Shown: positions 20,079 through 30,737 of the stretch, piece after piece | How the letters are laid out: each line of letters opens with the position of its first letter | Position numbering within the stretch: position 1 is the first letter of the stretch | Assembly (NCBI GenBank): GCA_002794465.1 | Contig: MTSL01000169.1 | Location: 311-64,310 of the forward strand | Source: Paramicrosporidium saccamoebae | Taxonomy: Eukaryota; Rozellomycota | Length of the DNA: 64,000 nucleotides | Direction of reading: 5' to 3' | Position numbers and translations under genes: made by a program | The notes under the pieces: model-generated | Databases searched by the model: none | What the model was told of the DNA's origin: nothing | What the model saw: the letters and a program-made list of their open reading frames with translations, nothing else

Positions 20079-21524
20079 ATGTCCCATATTTTTTACAAGT
20101 TCAAGTCTGCAAAGGACTATGACGCGTACAAGTTTGATGGAGCAGGCATCCCGGTTTGGGAGCTGAAGAGGGAAATTGTGCAAGCCAAAAAGTTGGGAAA
20201 GTCAACCGACTTTGATTTAATCCTCACTAACGCCCAGTCTAGCGAAGATTACACTGACGACATGAAAATTATCCCAAAAAATGCACAAGTGGTTGTAAAA
20301 AGAGTCCCTGCCGCAGCAGGAAAGAGGATGCCGGCATTCCAACCTAGGGCGCCATCAACCTTTTCGACCATTACCCGGCCCTTTATGGCAACGCCTTCAA
20401 CAGCCGGCGCCACTGGAGATGAAGATTCCAAAATTGCAGCCATGATGGCTGCTACGGGAAGCCACTGGGAGCAGAATCAGCAGGACATGCCTATGCAGCA
20501 GCAAGGGCCACGCCGCTTCTTCCGACCTCCCAACTTTAGAGGTCAAGCAGCCCAAGCCCCACCAGATACATATGTTTGCTATCGTTGTGGCCAAAAAGGT
20601 AAGATCCTGCCATGTCCGCTCTGACAATATTTAGGTATCCATGATCTTATAATAGTTTTAATAAGTTTGTACGTAGGCCATTATATTCAATATTGTCCAA
20701 CTAATGCTGATCCGACATTTGATAGGACTCGAGTGAGGAAGACTACTGGCATTCCCAAAAGCTTCCTCAAGCCAGTCAGCAGTGAAGCCGCAGATCCCTC
20801 TTCGTCAGCAGCAGTGCTGGTGACGCCGGAAGGAAATTTGGTAGTGGCAGCACCAAATGAGCGCGAGTGGGACCGAATTTCCACAATCAAATCATTGGCA
20901 GATACTGCGGCGTCAATTCCTCCCGAGGCAGTTCCTCAAGAACTCAAATGCGCTTTGGGCGATCATTTGTTAAACAATGCGGTTCGAGTTCCCTGCTGTA
21001 CAGCGGCATTTTGTGACGATTGCATGAGGAAACTTTTTGAGGAATCTAGCACCAGTGCCGGCGCTGCTACTACTGGAATTGTGTCCATCGAATGTCCTAG
21101 TTGCAAGAAGCAGATCATCCAGGATAAAGTATTGCCTCATGAGGAGCTTCGTGCCAAGGTTATCCTGTTCCTCGAGAGTCACAATAAGTTTGCCCTGCCC
21201 AAAGAGAATAATGAGGAGGGGATTTCGGCCCAAAAGAGCCCCATGATGAACGAACCCCCCAAACCATCGCCGCCATTACCACCACACATGTTCCCCCCGG
21301 GAATGCCACCCCTTCCGTTCTTCTTGCCAGGATTCTTACCTCCTGGCCTGCCACCAATGTTTCCCCACCCACACCATCCAGTTAAGCGAGGAGCACACGA
21401 TGATCGTCGTGGACGCGATCGATCACAATCTCCTTCTCGGTCCAGGTCTAGATCGCCGAAGCGAGGAAGGCAACGCTCGAGGTCACCAAGACGGCGTTCC
21501 TATTCCAGATCGAGATCACCTTGA
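20079..21524 (+). CDS. MPE1: Mpe1/RBBP6 3'-end processing factor
   Basis: Exons 20079-20598 and 20677-21524, intron 78 nt; 455 residues. The DWNN ubiquitin-like domain occupies residues 1-80 (MSHIFYKFKSAKDYD to VVVKRVP). A CCHC zinc knuckle at about 165-180 (CYRCGQKGHYIQYCP) is rebuilt exactly by the splice. A U-box/RING-like domain (LKCALGDHLLNNAVRVPCC, CDDCMRKLF, IECPSCKKQI) follows at about 245-315. The tail is Pro-rich, then Arg/Ser-rich, longer than in yeast Mpe1 and more like RBBP6. It acts in the cleavage and polyadenylation factor. The intron is more than twice the usual length here and is discussed in the findings. Confidence 0.95.
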
Positions 21525-21644
21525 TCATAGATAAACTACAGGATTTATTGATTTCTAAAATTACCAAACATGGGAGTGCATAATTGAGTAAATGTTTCTT
21601 TGATTCTCCCTCACCTCGGTCCCAGATAAGCTACCGATGTACAG

Positions 21645-21800
21645 TAATGAAATGATTAGCTGGGTGATATGTGGTGAGCCCTACATGGAGACAAGAGATG
21701 CAGGATGCGAAACGAAAGGCGCGAAATGGAAAACACGAAATAAAAGGTGAGAGACGGAAAGATTGACCCTTTACCCATGCCTTGGCATCTTTCCCACTAT
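21645..21800. repeat. Type B dispersed repeat, copy 2
   Basis: Contains GAGACAAGAGATGCAGGATG, GGTGAGAGACGGAAAGATTG and CCTTTACCCATGCCTTGGC, matching in order the block at about 835-900. It lies between Mpe1 and TMEM115. A CACCACACAACACACC-type stretch follows at about 21840-21865. Confidence 0.5.
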
Positions 21801-21995
21801 ATATCATATTCCCAGCTTCCACCTCCCAAATCTCAACTCCCACCACACAACACACCACACCACACATCGCATGATTGATCGATTTCTTAGTATAATCCAA
21901 ATCCGCCAAATTTCTAAAATTAGAAGTGTTTTACCAAATATGGGAATACATAAAACTAGACTAATGGTCGCGTCCCCGCAACCACAACTAATCAT

Positions 21996-23014
21996 ATGTC
22001 TCTCCGATTTTCGCTCGACTCTGTGCCCAAGTCTACAAAAGTTCTGGTTGGCACCTTCTTAGGTCTCTATGCCATTTATCGGATTACTGGAGTGCCAATG
22101 TCGGTGACACCGGGATTACAAATGTTCCTCAAACCGTGGACATTTCTAACTGCCACATTCTTCCTTCCAGATTTGCTATCCGTAAGCCCCTCCAACTCTT
22201 GTAAATGGTGGTAGATTATCCTAGTAGTACCTGGTGTGGTCTTGTGTACCACTAGATTGGAACGCACAACTCAGCCCGCCGAAATGCTGCGTACCTGCGG
22301 GATTGCAGCATGCCTTTCCACTGTTGTGACCGCCATGATCTATACATTTAAATCAATGCTCATCAACTTGGAGGAGTACTACTAGACGCCTTTATTAATG
22401 CTGCTAGATACGACATTGTCACAATATCGGGGCCGATGGCACTCTTTGGTTCATTTGCCGTGAGCATTATGCAACAAAGCCCCGATGCAACCTTTTTGAT
22501 GCTCCCAAACATTTCCATCTCCGCAACTATGCTGCCAGCGGGAGTGCTCATTATTGCGCTTCTCTCGTCGCTGGCTGTGCAGTCATTTGCCCCATTAATT
22601 TTGTCGACAGGTGGAGTACTCAGTACGTATTGGTATTTGCGATACATACGAATTGTTGATGGCCATAAAGGCGACCGATCGATTGGAATGTCCTTCTCCA
22701 TCATGTTCCCTCCCATCCTGAGACCTCTGGGCGAATTGCTAGCCGAAAGGTCTTACCAGATTGCAGCAAAGTATGACAAATGGTCCTTATTGCAGGACAC
22801 TGATCTCGAAGGGCGTCCAACAACTCGTCGGCTGTCAGCACAGGAAGAAGGAAGACGCCGACAATTGGCATTGCAATTATTGAATGAAAAAATGTCGCAA
22901 AAGCGCGAGAAGGAGGGGGCACCGGAGATTCTAGAAGAATTGACCCAATCAAGCACAGGGAATCCAAACATTCCATTGGAGACTGGTCGTCCTATGATGC
23001 TTCAGCAAGCATGA
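21996..23014 (+). CDS. TMEM115: TMEM115-family Golgi rhomboid-like membrane protein
   Basis: Exons 21996-22181, 22215-22375 and 22408-23014 (introns 33 and 32 nt); 317 residues. The DUF1751/TMEM115 pattern is present: TM1 (VLVGTFLGLYAIYRITGV), then KPWTFLTATFFLPDLLS, RLERTTQPAEMLRTCGIAA, the loop-helix TISGPMALFGSFAVSIMQQS, and GGVLSTYWYLRYIR before a basic cytosolic tail. The intact frame needs both mini-introns. Related to rhomboid proteases but lacks the Ser-His dyad, as the family does. Human TMEM115 is a Golgi protein working with the COG complex in retrograde transport. Confidence 0.85.
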
Positions 23015-23045
23015 TCCTCTCAGAGCAGAGCGGAGCCGAGAGCTA

Positions 23046-23260
23046 CTAGTATCTCGATGCATGATGAAAACAGAACATGGTACTATTACACTCTTGTACT
23101 CCTGTAATAAATGGCCACCATAATACTCATTATTACCCAATCACAAAGAACCCATATCGGCCAATTATGCTATAGCAAGTCTAATGCCCCGTCGGGGTCC
23201 AATAGCATCTCAGTGCATAACGGAAACAGGAGAATGTAATAAATATCCAACCAACGGTAG
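23046..23260. repeat. Imperfect direct duplication in an intergenic gap
   Basis: Two imperfect direct copies, about 23046-23120 and 23205-23260, share ATCTCxxTGCATxAxxxxAAACAG and TAATAAATxxCCAxCCA (x = differing bases). No gene is seen in 23015-23487; a C-rich run (CCCCCTCCCCCC) is at about 23281-23293. Confidence 0.45.
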
Positions 23261-23487
23261 CCGCCTTAATAATAGTGACACCCCCTCCCCCCGCGAATAA
23301 CCTTCCTAATCCGGTACATCCGTAATATCCTGCAATTAACTAGATTAATTTAGCCGGAACAACGCAGATTAGGTAAACAGATTAAATTGCCGTCACACTC
23401 TCAGCACTCATCCACCACTAGGCTAGACGCAACTCCAATACCTTTACAATCTACTCTGTCACTTGCCACCCTAGAAGAACTACTAAA

Positions 23488-25549
23488 ATGCAGCCCTCCA
23501 TAGAGTCCGCACCCGAGGTTCTTGTGGGCACTCGTCCAAAATGGAACAGTATCGTAAAGTCCGACGACCAAGACCGAATCGGAAAGCCAATAGTCATGCC
23601 CGGCATGCAGTCCAACCAGCGCTCACGGGTATGCAATTTATCAGGACGTTTATTAATTCGGTAGAGCGAGTCAGTTCCGGAAATCAGGACCACCTGTGCC
23701 ACAAGTCCCGAGGGCTCCTTGCTGTTGTCGTCAAACCTTGGAGCTGACTCTTTGTCCAAAATGTTGGACATTTCCTTGAAATGGGACCAGCCTGACCAGG
23801 CAATTTCGCCGCTGAGTCCATTAAGGTCGCCGATTGTGGCCGATTGGAAGGCCGTGGGCAGTCCCATTGCCCCACCGAGCCAGGACGAGAAGAAAATGTT
23901 TAACGGACCATCATCCGAAGCAACAGCGAACAAAAGTCCACCAAGCGAAACAGCCTCCCGCATCCGTCGACAGCGCGCAATGAGTCTTAGCGAGAAGGGC
24001 GTCTTTTCGCAGCGACCATTCTCTCCATTCGACTTGCAAAAGCTAGAGATCGATTCGCTGAATGGGGAGCCGGAAAAGTCTAGCATTAGTAATGCAACAA
24101 GCCCTGACAAGCTCGGCCGACCCAATTTGTCGTTGCAAGTGGCTCAGCTTCCTCCAGAACTTCACAAAGAACTTGGCGTGGAGAACGCCGACGAGGCTAC
24201 TGAGATATTTAAGCGTTCATCGATGGATTCCCTCCGAGTAAAGAACACTAGCCAAAGCCCCATTGACAGTGACTCGTCCCCGGCGAAACAGCCACTAAGC
24301 ACAATGCCGAGTCTATTCGGCCGAATGCCTTTTGGCCCTGCTGCAATGGTTTTTGGCTCTGAACAGCAGCCACCAAAGGATGCAGCCGAGAGCGAGGATA
24401 TGGACGAATTGAAGGGGGACGGATTTGGTCGCCGGCATAGTTCCCTTTTCGGCCTTCCTGCAGACTGGTCTAATGAAGCCCCGTCAGAGTTTTCTGTAGA
24501 TGATTATTTTACAAATGCCACTCTCTCCAGGTACATTAGTGTATATTTACTGAGCGTATAGGTCTTCCTCGACTAGAGCACATCCTCGGCGTCATTCCAT
24601 CGCAGCCACAGCTCTCTTCCCCGAGGTTGAAGAGCATTTGGGCTCATTGTCATTATCGTCAAATCACCTCGAGTCTAGCCTAAGCCCTTCGGCTGCCTCA
24701 TTCCACTTTCGAGGATATGGTTCACAGTCGGCAGCCTCCATTCTGGACTACATGTCAATGGCTTCTTCAGGTGATGATATGATTGGCAGTCTGCATGGAG
24801 CGTCATATCCGTCCATCTCTTCGTCTTCAATGCGCGATGCAAGCTTTCAACTATCCTCTTACAAAGGCCCTCTTTATGCAGTTGAATTCAAGGCCGGAAG
24901 AACCGAGATTTTCTATGTATTGGAGATTGACGGCAAGCCGCAATTGCGTGGAGTCCGAGTGGGAGATTTGGTCATTGTAGAGGCCGACAGAGGCGAAGAC
25001 TTGGGCAAAGTGACCATTGAGATTACAGTGGACAAGTTGAAGCAGCTCATGATGCCCGGGTCTGAGGCCCACAATCGAGCTGACAAGGACAGTGATATTC
25101 TGACCCCCGAACTGGCCGCTTTGGTCCACTCCAAGGAGATTGTTCCCAAGAGGATTCATCGATTGGCGCAGCAAAGCGATCTAAAACTTCTCCAAGCCAA
25201 AGCACAAGAAGAGGCCATTGCAATGGTGCGTTGTCAAAGTCGAATTCGCCAAAAGAAGCTGCCCATGGAAGTCGTCGATGCCGAGTATCAATGGGATCGT
25301 AACAAGCTGACTTTTTACTTTTGTGCCGATCGTAGGATTGACTTCCGTGAGCTCGTCCGCGATCTCTTCCGCATTTACAAGACTCGAATTTGGATGTGCG
25401 CTGTGGACAAGAGCAGTCCTCGTATGCTAATGTATACTTCACCAAGTGGTGCTGCTGGTTCAGCTTCACTAGGGATGAGCAGTGGAGATGCGTCCGTTCC
25501 GTCCACCACATTCTTCTCCTTTGGAGGAGGACATCCAAATCTATCCTAG
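23488..25549 (+). CDS. PSP1 C-terminal-domain protein
   Basis: Exons 23488-23628, 23665-24530 and 24562-25549 (introns 36 and 31 nt); 664 residues. A long disordered Ser/Pro-rich N-terminal region is followed by a conserved C-terminal domain (residues about 405-620). That domain reads VGDLVIVEADRGEDLGKVTI, SLxPxxIHRLA-like PKRIHRLAQQSDLKLLQAKA, EVVDAEYQWDRNKLTFYFCA and DFRELVRDLFRIYKTRIWMC, the PSP1 (PF04468) pattern shared by fungi, kinetoplastids and bacteria (YaaT/RicT). In yeast PSP1 is a suppressor of DNA polymerase mutations; a role with RNA-binding complexes is known in trypanosomes. Function here is inferred only from the domain. Confidence 0.85.
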
Positions 25550-25852
25550 ACCGGCTCCGCTTGCTGTAGTATCTTTGACCACCCACCCACTATTACTGTT
25601 GATTGCACTTTTTATACATCTGGCCATGATGCTGGTCTAGATTAAAAATAGATGGTAGACCGCTTAGTTTGATAGCCACCGAGGCTGTAAATAAAAAAAG
25701 CTCGTTATTGTGAGTTGCTGCCAAGCTGATAACCTCTATACTCTATCTGGCAACCCCTAATAATATAACCTATACTCTATCTGTCAACCTCCAATAATAT
25801 ATCACTATATAACACGGCACGGCCAGGGTCAGAATACCTCGTTTCATTTCAA

Positions 25853-27073
25853 ATGGTATGCCTCGTCATGTCGGTTCATCCATCTAACTCTATGTAGTCT
25901 CACCGTAAATTCGAAGCTCCCCGTCACGGTTCTCTCGGGTTCTTGCCCCGCAAGCGCGCTGCCCGCCAGCTCGGCCGCATCAAGGCCTTCCCCAAGGATG
26001 ACGAGAAGAAGCCCTGCCACTTGACCGCCTTCATTGGCTTCAAGGCTGGTATGACTCACGTCGTCCGCGATCTTGAGCGTCCTGGCTCCAAGATGAACAA
26101 GAAGGAGATTGTTGAGGCCGTCACCATCATTGAGACCCCTCCCATGGTTATTGTGGGATTGGTCGGATATGTCGAGACTCCTCGTGGTCTTCGCTCCGTC
26201 ACAACCGTCTGGGCTGAGCATCTCAGCGATGACATCCGTCGTCGTTTCTACAAGAACTGGTACTGCAGCAAGCGCAAGGCCTTCACGAAGCACGCCAAGA
26301 AATACAGCGTCGAGTCTGGAAGCGCCATCACAGCCCAGCTTGAGCGCGTGAAGCAGCACTGCACTGTTGTCCGTGTCTTGGCTCACAGCTTGCCGCGTCG
26401 CGTCTCCACAGGCCAGAAGAAGGCTCATCTTGTGGAAATCCAGGTGAACGGTGGAACCGTCGCTGACAAGGTTGACTGGGCATATCGCCACTTTGAAAAG
26501 GAAGTCGAGGTCACTTCCTTGTTCGAACAGGACGAGAACGTTGATGTCATTGGTGTTACTCGCGGAAAGGGATTCGAGGGAGTCACTGCCCGTTGGGGAA
26601 CCCGCAAGCAGCCCCGCAAGACCAACAAGGGTATCCGCAAGGTTGCCTGTATTGGAGCGTGGCATCCGTCTCGCGTAATGTTCACCGTTGCCCGCGCTGG
26701 TCAGAACGGATTCCATCACCGTACTGAGATGAACAAGAAGATCTACCGTCTTGCCAAGGGTACTGATGCCAACGGTGCCTCCACCGAATTCGACTTGACC
26801 GCTAAGGGTATTACCCCCATGGGTGGCTTCCCTCACTACGGTGCCGTCAAGCAGCATTTCCTCATGATCAAGGGTTGCTGTGCCGGTACCAAGAAGCGTG
26901 CTCTGATCCTCCGTAAGTCTCTGGTTGTCCACACCAGCCGTGCCTCTTTGGAGAAGATTAAGCTCAAGTTCATCGACACCTCCTCCAAGTTTGGTCATGG
27001 TCGTTTCCAGACCTCCGAGGAGAAGCGCTCCTTCATGGGAACCCTCAAGAAGGATTTGGAACAGAAGGCTTAA
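25853..27073 (+). CDS. RPL3: 60S ribosomal protein uL3
   Basis: The start codon at 25853-25855 is an exon on its own, followed by a 42-nt intron (branch-like TCTAAC near its end) and exon 25898-27073; 392 residues. The mature start [39 protein letters not shown] and QNGYHHRTExNKKIYR-type sequence (here [16 protein letters not shown]) are diagnostic. An intron directly after the Met codon is common in fungal ribosomal protein genes. Codon use is strongly C-ending (AAG, GTC, CGC), consistent with high expression, and this produces a long open frame on the opposite strand. Confidence 0.98.
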
Positions 27074-27227
27074 GACTCTATTTAAAAGATGTGTGTGGGT
27101 GGGTGTATGCACATGTTATATGCATAGGCTATTCTATTATAATAAACCAGCACTTCAAGAATATAATTGTTGAGGTTTAAGTAAAGATTTAATGCAAACC
27201 TTATCCCCTTTTATTATATACAATACA

Positions 27228-27302
27228 GTTTATCACTTTCAGGCGGGAAGGGAGCTTGTTCACTGTTTATCCTCGCATACCCGGCTAATCAATCTGCCCC
27301 CC
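27228..27302 (+). repeat. Type A dispersed repeat, partial copy 4
   Basis: CACTTTCAGGCGGGAAGGGA, TTCACTGTTTATCC and CCCGGCTAATCAATCTGCCC match the middle and end of copies 1, 3 and 5. The 5' third is missing. Confidence 0.5.
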
Positions 27303-27359
27303 CCCACATACATACGGCCAGGGGTTCGAATTAAGAAACTTTACTTCCTGTCCCAAACA

Positions 27360-28088
27360 ATGAAATTAATTTTTCTTTGTGCTTTGCATATTTTGGAACT
27401 CTTTATGAGCACTGCAAGGTCTAGCTTAACTCGCAGAGTATTCGACTTTTGGTTTGGAGGTACACGTTGGCGCGGTGCTTAAGGTCTAGGCGAGCTAGCC
27501 GCTGGCAAACCCCTGGACCCAAAATTGGCAAAATTGTGGTTTGGTGCAGAGGCGAGCGTGGATGCTGAAATCAGAAGCCAGTTCCTTCAAGACGTAGAGT
27601 CGACCGTAGAATCCACCGCCAAGTTCGAGTCGCTCCAATTAGACCCACAAGATGCCCTCGCTGGCACCATCCTTCTGGACCAGTTCACTCGTAACATGTT
27701 CCGCGATTCGCCCCGCATGTTTGCTCACGACCCATTGGCATTGCAACTCGCCCGTGTCGCCGTAAAGAAGGGTTTTGACATGCAGATAAGTCACCCGCTG
27801 ATGCGCACATTCTTCTACATGCCATTCATGCATTCGGAAGATTTAGTCGCTCAGGATGAGGGAATGGAATTGTTCCAAAAGGCATTTACGATTGAGCCTG
27901 AAGAGTCTCCATATAAGGAAAATCTAGCCGGCAATATCAGTTACATGAAGAGACACCGCGATATTATTGCCAAGTTTGGGCGCTTCCCGCATAGAAACGA
28001 GAATTTGGGCAGAACTAGTACTGCCGAAGAGACGGCGTTTTTGACTGGTGGTGGAGACACTTTTGATAGCCGCCAGAACAAGAAATAA
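27360..28088 (+). CDS. DUF924 family protein
   Basis: Exons 27360-27459 and 27490-28088 (30-nt intron); 232 residues, or 217 from the in-frame Met at 27405. The first exon carries RRVFDFWFGG and the second KLWFGAEASVDAEIRSQF, LDPQDALAGTILLDQFTRNM, FMHSEDLVAQDEGMELF and KRHRDIIAKFGRFPHRNENL, the core of the DUF924 family. These are TPR-like helical proteins of unknown role in bacteria and eukaryotes. A second acceptor 6 nt upstream (27483) would add two residues. The first 22 residues (MKLIFLCALHILELF...) are hydrophobic if the first Met is used. Confidence 0.85.
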
Positions 28089-28219
28089 AAACTGGCTTTG
28101 TGTAGTTACAAATCAAGATTCGAGAATATTCGATCCGCCATCATGTGGTGACTTTGCTGGCCAAAGATGGAAATGCTCAAGACCTGGTTAGGTATGAACG
28201 CAAGTAGCAAGTTAAACTG

Positions 28220-28362
28220 CTGCGTGATGGGGAAAATACCACGTACTTTTTGTCAGGCTGGAAGAGACGAGAATGAAATATATTCGCTGTTAATCCAACG
28301 GCCTATTTATAGTCTCACAAATAATGTGATAGCCGGCTGATCAGCCCTCGACATTACACTTC
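28220..28362 (+). repeat. Type A dispersed repeat, copy 5
   Basis: GCGTGATGGGGAAAATACCA, TTTTGTCAGGCTGGAAGAGA, CGCTGTTAATCCAACGGCC, CTATTTATAGTCTCACAAA and GGCTGATCAGCCCTCGACAT in the family order. It sits in the gap between the convergent DUF924 and mitochondrial PheRS genes. Confidence 0.55.
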
Positions 28363-28364
28363 TA

Positions 28365-29627
28365 TCAGCGAAGAGTTACTTGGAGCTGTCTTGTCACCCT
28401 TGCCCGCAGCTCAGATTGAAGGTTGTTGACAAGAGTGTCAGTCAGAGTCTTTTCCATTGATCGATAGACAATCCGGTAGCACATGCTCATTCTATTGATC
28501 TTGGTGTCATGGTACTCGTCAGCCAAAGTGACAGCCTCAACCAGATCGGGAGCAACATCGCGGATAATTTCGTATAGCTCGTTGGGCTGGAAATCCCGTG
28601 TAGTTGGTAAGTAGAAACTAATATCGCGGCATATTGGAGGATACTTTGAAAAGGGAACAAACTTGATTGGTTCCGAGTCTTCCTTTTGTGATGAAAACTG
28701 GGATATAAAACGATCATCTTGGGACCAAAATAGACGAATGTCATTGATCCCATGAAGAACCATGGCCACACGTTCCAAGCCCATTCCAAATGCCCACGCA
28801 ATGGCGTTTGGATCTCTTTCTAGGACTGAAGGGTGCAGAACCTGCCGCTGGAGAATTCCACTCCCAAATACTTCAAGCCACCGATTGTCATAAAATACCT
28901 CAGCCTCGGTGCTAGGTCGGGTGAATGGAAAAAAGGTTTCTTGCCAGCGGATCCTTGAATTCTCTCCAAAAAGAGTTTTCATTAGCCCGTGCAAAGTAAC
29001 GTAGAGATCGGCGAGCGCCAATTTCACAATCTTCGGATCATGTTCTACTTGTAACACTTGACTGCCAATGGCTTTTTCAATCTCCCCAACGAGATGGGAA
29101 TATTCAGCCTCTCGGGAGAGCAGCTCGTCGGGAGAAAATATGCAAACTCCCTCTAGCTGATGAAATACGGGCATATGACTGCAATCAATTTGATCCCGTC
29201 TATAAACATCCCCCACGAGAAAAAAACTTTTTCGTCCTGTGGCCATCACTTCCCTCTCATGAGCAGTCATGTGTGTACGTAGCATCATCTTCCTATTGAG
29301 GTAATACGAGTCGTTTGGCGAACGGCTAGGATGAGAAGCCGGTATGAGGAGCTCGTCAAAATTTTGCTGCACGGGGACGATGGGATCGTCGTGGCGAAGG
29401 AAATCAAAGACTCCGGGATGTCGGCTATCAAAATGTCTCTGGATACGACGCCACAGAAGAGCCAATGGTGAGCTAGGCTGGCTGAGGAGTTTGTGTGACA
29501 GACGACTGGCAATGGCAGGAGTAATGTTGGTCATTGAGTCCATTTCGTATTCATGCCCACAAATAGTCCTTGTGGGAATGCTCTTCATCGTCTGCAAGCT
29601 AAAGCGACGCCGACATGCGGAGATCAT
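28365..29627 (-). CDS. FARS2: Mitochondrial phenylalanyl-tRNA synthetase
   Basis: 420 residues, intronless, a single-chain class II synthetase of the FARS2/MSF1 type that charges mitochondrial tRNA-Phe. It has an Arg/Ser-rich start (MISACRRRFSLQ), the motif 2 region HMPVFHQLEGVCIF, RWQETFFPFTRPSTEAEVFY, motif 3 AFGMGLERVAMVLHGI, and the C-terminal anticodon-binding FDX-ACB domain beginning FVPFSKYPPICRDISFYLP. The family lacks the B3/B4 editing module; free-standing B3/B4 genes occur elsewhere in this window. Confidence 0.95.
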   Translation of the reverse strand: MISACRRRFSLQTMKSIPTRTICGHEYEMDSMTNITPAIASRLSHKLLSQPSSPLALLWRRIQRHFDSRHPGVFDFLRHDDPIVPVQQNFDELLIPASHPSRSPNDSYYLNRKMMLRTHMTAHEREVMATGRKSFFLVGDVYRRDQIDCSHMPVFHQLEGVCIFSPDELLSREAEYSHLVGEIEKAIGSQVLQVEHDPKIVKLALADLYVTLHGLMKTLFGENSRIRWQETFFPFTRPSTEAEVFYDNRWLEVFGSGILQRQVLHPSVLERDPNAIAWAFGMGLERVAMVLHGINDIRLFWSQDDRFISQFSSQKEDSEPIKFVPFSKYPPICRDISFYLPTTRDFQPNELYEIIRDVAPDLVEAVTLADEYHDTKINRMSMCYRIVYRSMEKTLTDTLVNNLQSELRARVTRQLQVTLR

Positions 29628-29967
29628 ACCAAAAAATAATGATTTAGCGGGTCTTTAGTTTAGAGAATAAGTTGTCTGAAATGTGCACCTCATCGAGCAG
29701 CTAACTGGAGAGAATCATACCCAAACGACTGTGATGCACCCTACTAACCACAACCGAGACTGAGCCGTTGGTAATGTTTCCACAAGTTCTGCTCAGGCCG
29801 GTGGACAATGTACATGGCAACCTGTCTCTTGAATCCATCTCTGGTGGGATACTCGACAAAGTTCCTGTCCTTTCAATAAAAATCGTCCTTACTGATCAGG
29901 TTAAATGGAATTTGACAAAATCAAGTGGCCAGCCCTAATAAAGTCCCATAACAGATGCCGGGGACTC

Positions 29968-30678
29968 ATGTTGACACGAATCATCAGTGGAAGGGCAGCA
30001 CACGTTTCGCAATGTTTGCTCCATAGGGGCACTTTGTTAAGAATGAACACAAAGTACAGTCGTCAGGAACTCCAGCGGATATGGACGATTCCCAATGCGC
30101 TCTCTGTAGGACGCGTATTAATTACACCGGTGATAGGACACGCCGTTCTTGCAGATAAACCCGTCCTGGCGTTTTCTCTGCTCTTCGCCTCGGCTTTGTC
30201 GGATTTTGCGGATGGATATCTTGCCCGTCGATGGAGACAACAGAGCGCTTTGGGGTCGCTGCTTGACCCGCTTGGGGACAAAGTACTGGTGGGTGTACTT
30301 GCTGCATCGCTGGCTTGGAAGGGGCTACTGCCCGGCTGGTTGATGGCAACAATCCTCCTGAGGGATGTAGGGTTGATTATTTCAGGTATCTATGTGCGGT
30401 GGAGGACTCTTCCAGGCCCATTTACAATCCGAAAGTACTTTGATCCCACCATTGCAACGGCAACCGTATCGCCCACTCTCATCAGCAAAGTCAACACTGC
30501 CTTGCAGATCCTGCTATTAGGATGTACTCTAGCTACACCTTTGCTGGTTGATTCGTATCCAAGCTTTATTAGCCATTGTCTTGTTCCATTGCAGTGGACT
30601 GTCATGGGGACCACCGTAGGAAGTGCTCTATCGTATATCAAAGACTATAGAAAGGTTGTAAAGTTTATTAAAAAGTGA
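29968..30678 (+). CDS. CRD1: Cardiolipin synthase
   Basis: 236 residues from Met at 29968, which gives an amphipathic basic mitochondrial leader (MLTRIISGRAAHVSQ); an ATG at 29905 would add 21 residues not typical of a leader. Conserved IPNALSVGRVLITPVIG is followed by the CDP-alcohol phosphotransferase motif SDFADGYLARRWRQQSALGS then LLDPLGDKVLV, with all Asp and Gly residues present. Four to five membrane helices. It condenses CDP-diacylglycerol with phosphatidylglycerol in the inner mitochondrial membrane. The C-terminal LQWTVMGTTVGSALSYI is typical. Confidence 0.95.
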   Translation: MLTRIISGRAAHVSQCLLHRGTLLRMNTKYSRQELQRIWTIPNALSVGRVLITPVIGHAVLADKPVLAFSLLFASALSDFADGYLARRWRQQSALGSLLDPLGDKVLVGVLAASLAWKGLLPGWLMATILLRDVGLIISGIYVRWRTLPGPFTIRKYFDPTIATATVSPTLISKVNTALQILLLGCTLATPLLVDSYPSFISHCLVPLQWTVMGTTVGSALSYIKDYRKVVKFIKK

Positions 30679-30737
30679 ATCGACATTGTGGGAGGGGAGT
30701 AAATAATGGATCCAGCTACGAGGTAAACATATTCAGG

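Noticed and set aside
25844-27112. Minus-strand frame of 422 residues opposite RPL3
   Set aside because: Antisense shadow produced by the strong C/G-ending codon bias of the RPL3 gene; the peptide has no recognisable features and RPL3 itself is certain.
29744-29872. Minus-strand 40-codon frame with RNFVEYPTRDGFKRQVAMY
   Set aside because: It reads like a small mitochondrial protein end, but no start codon or upstream exon could be found; it may be chance or a missed exon, so it is not listed as a gene.
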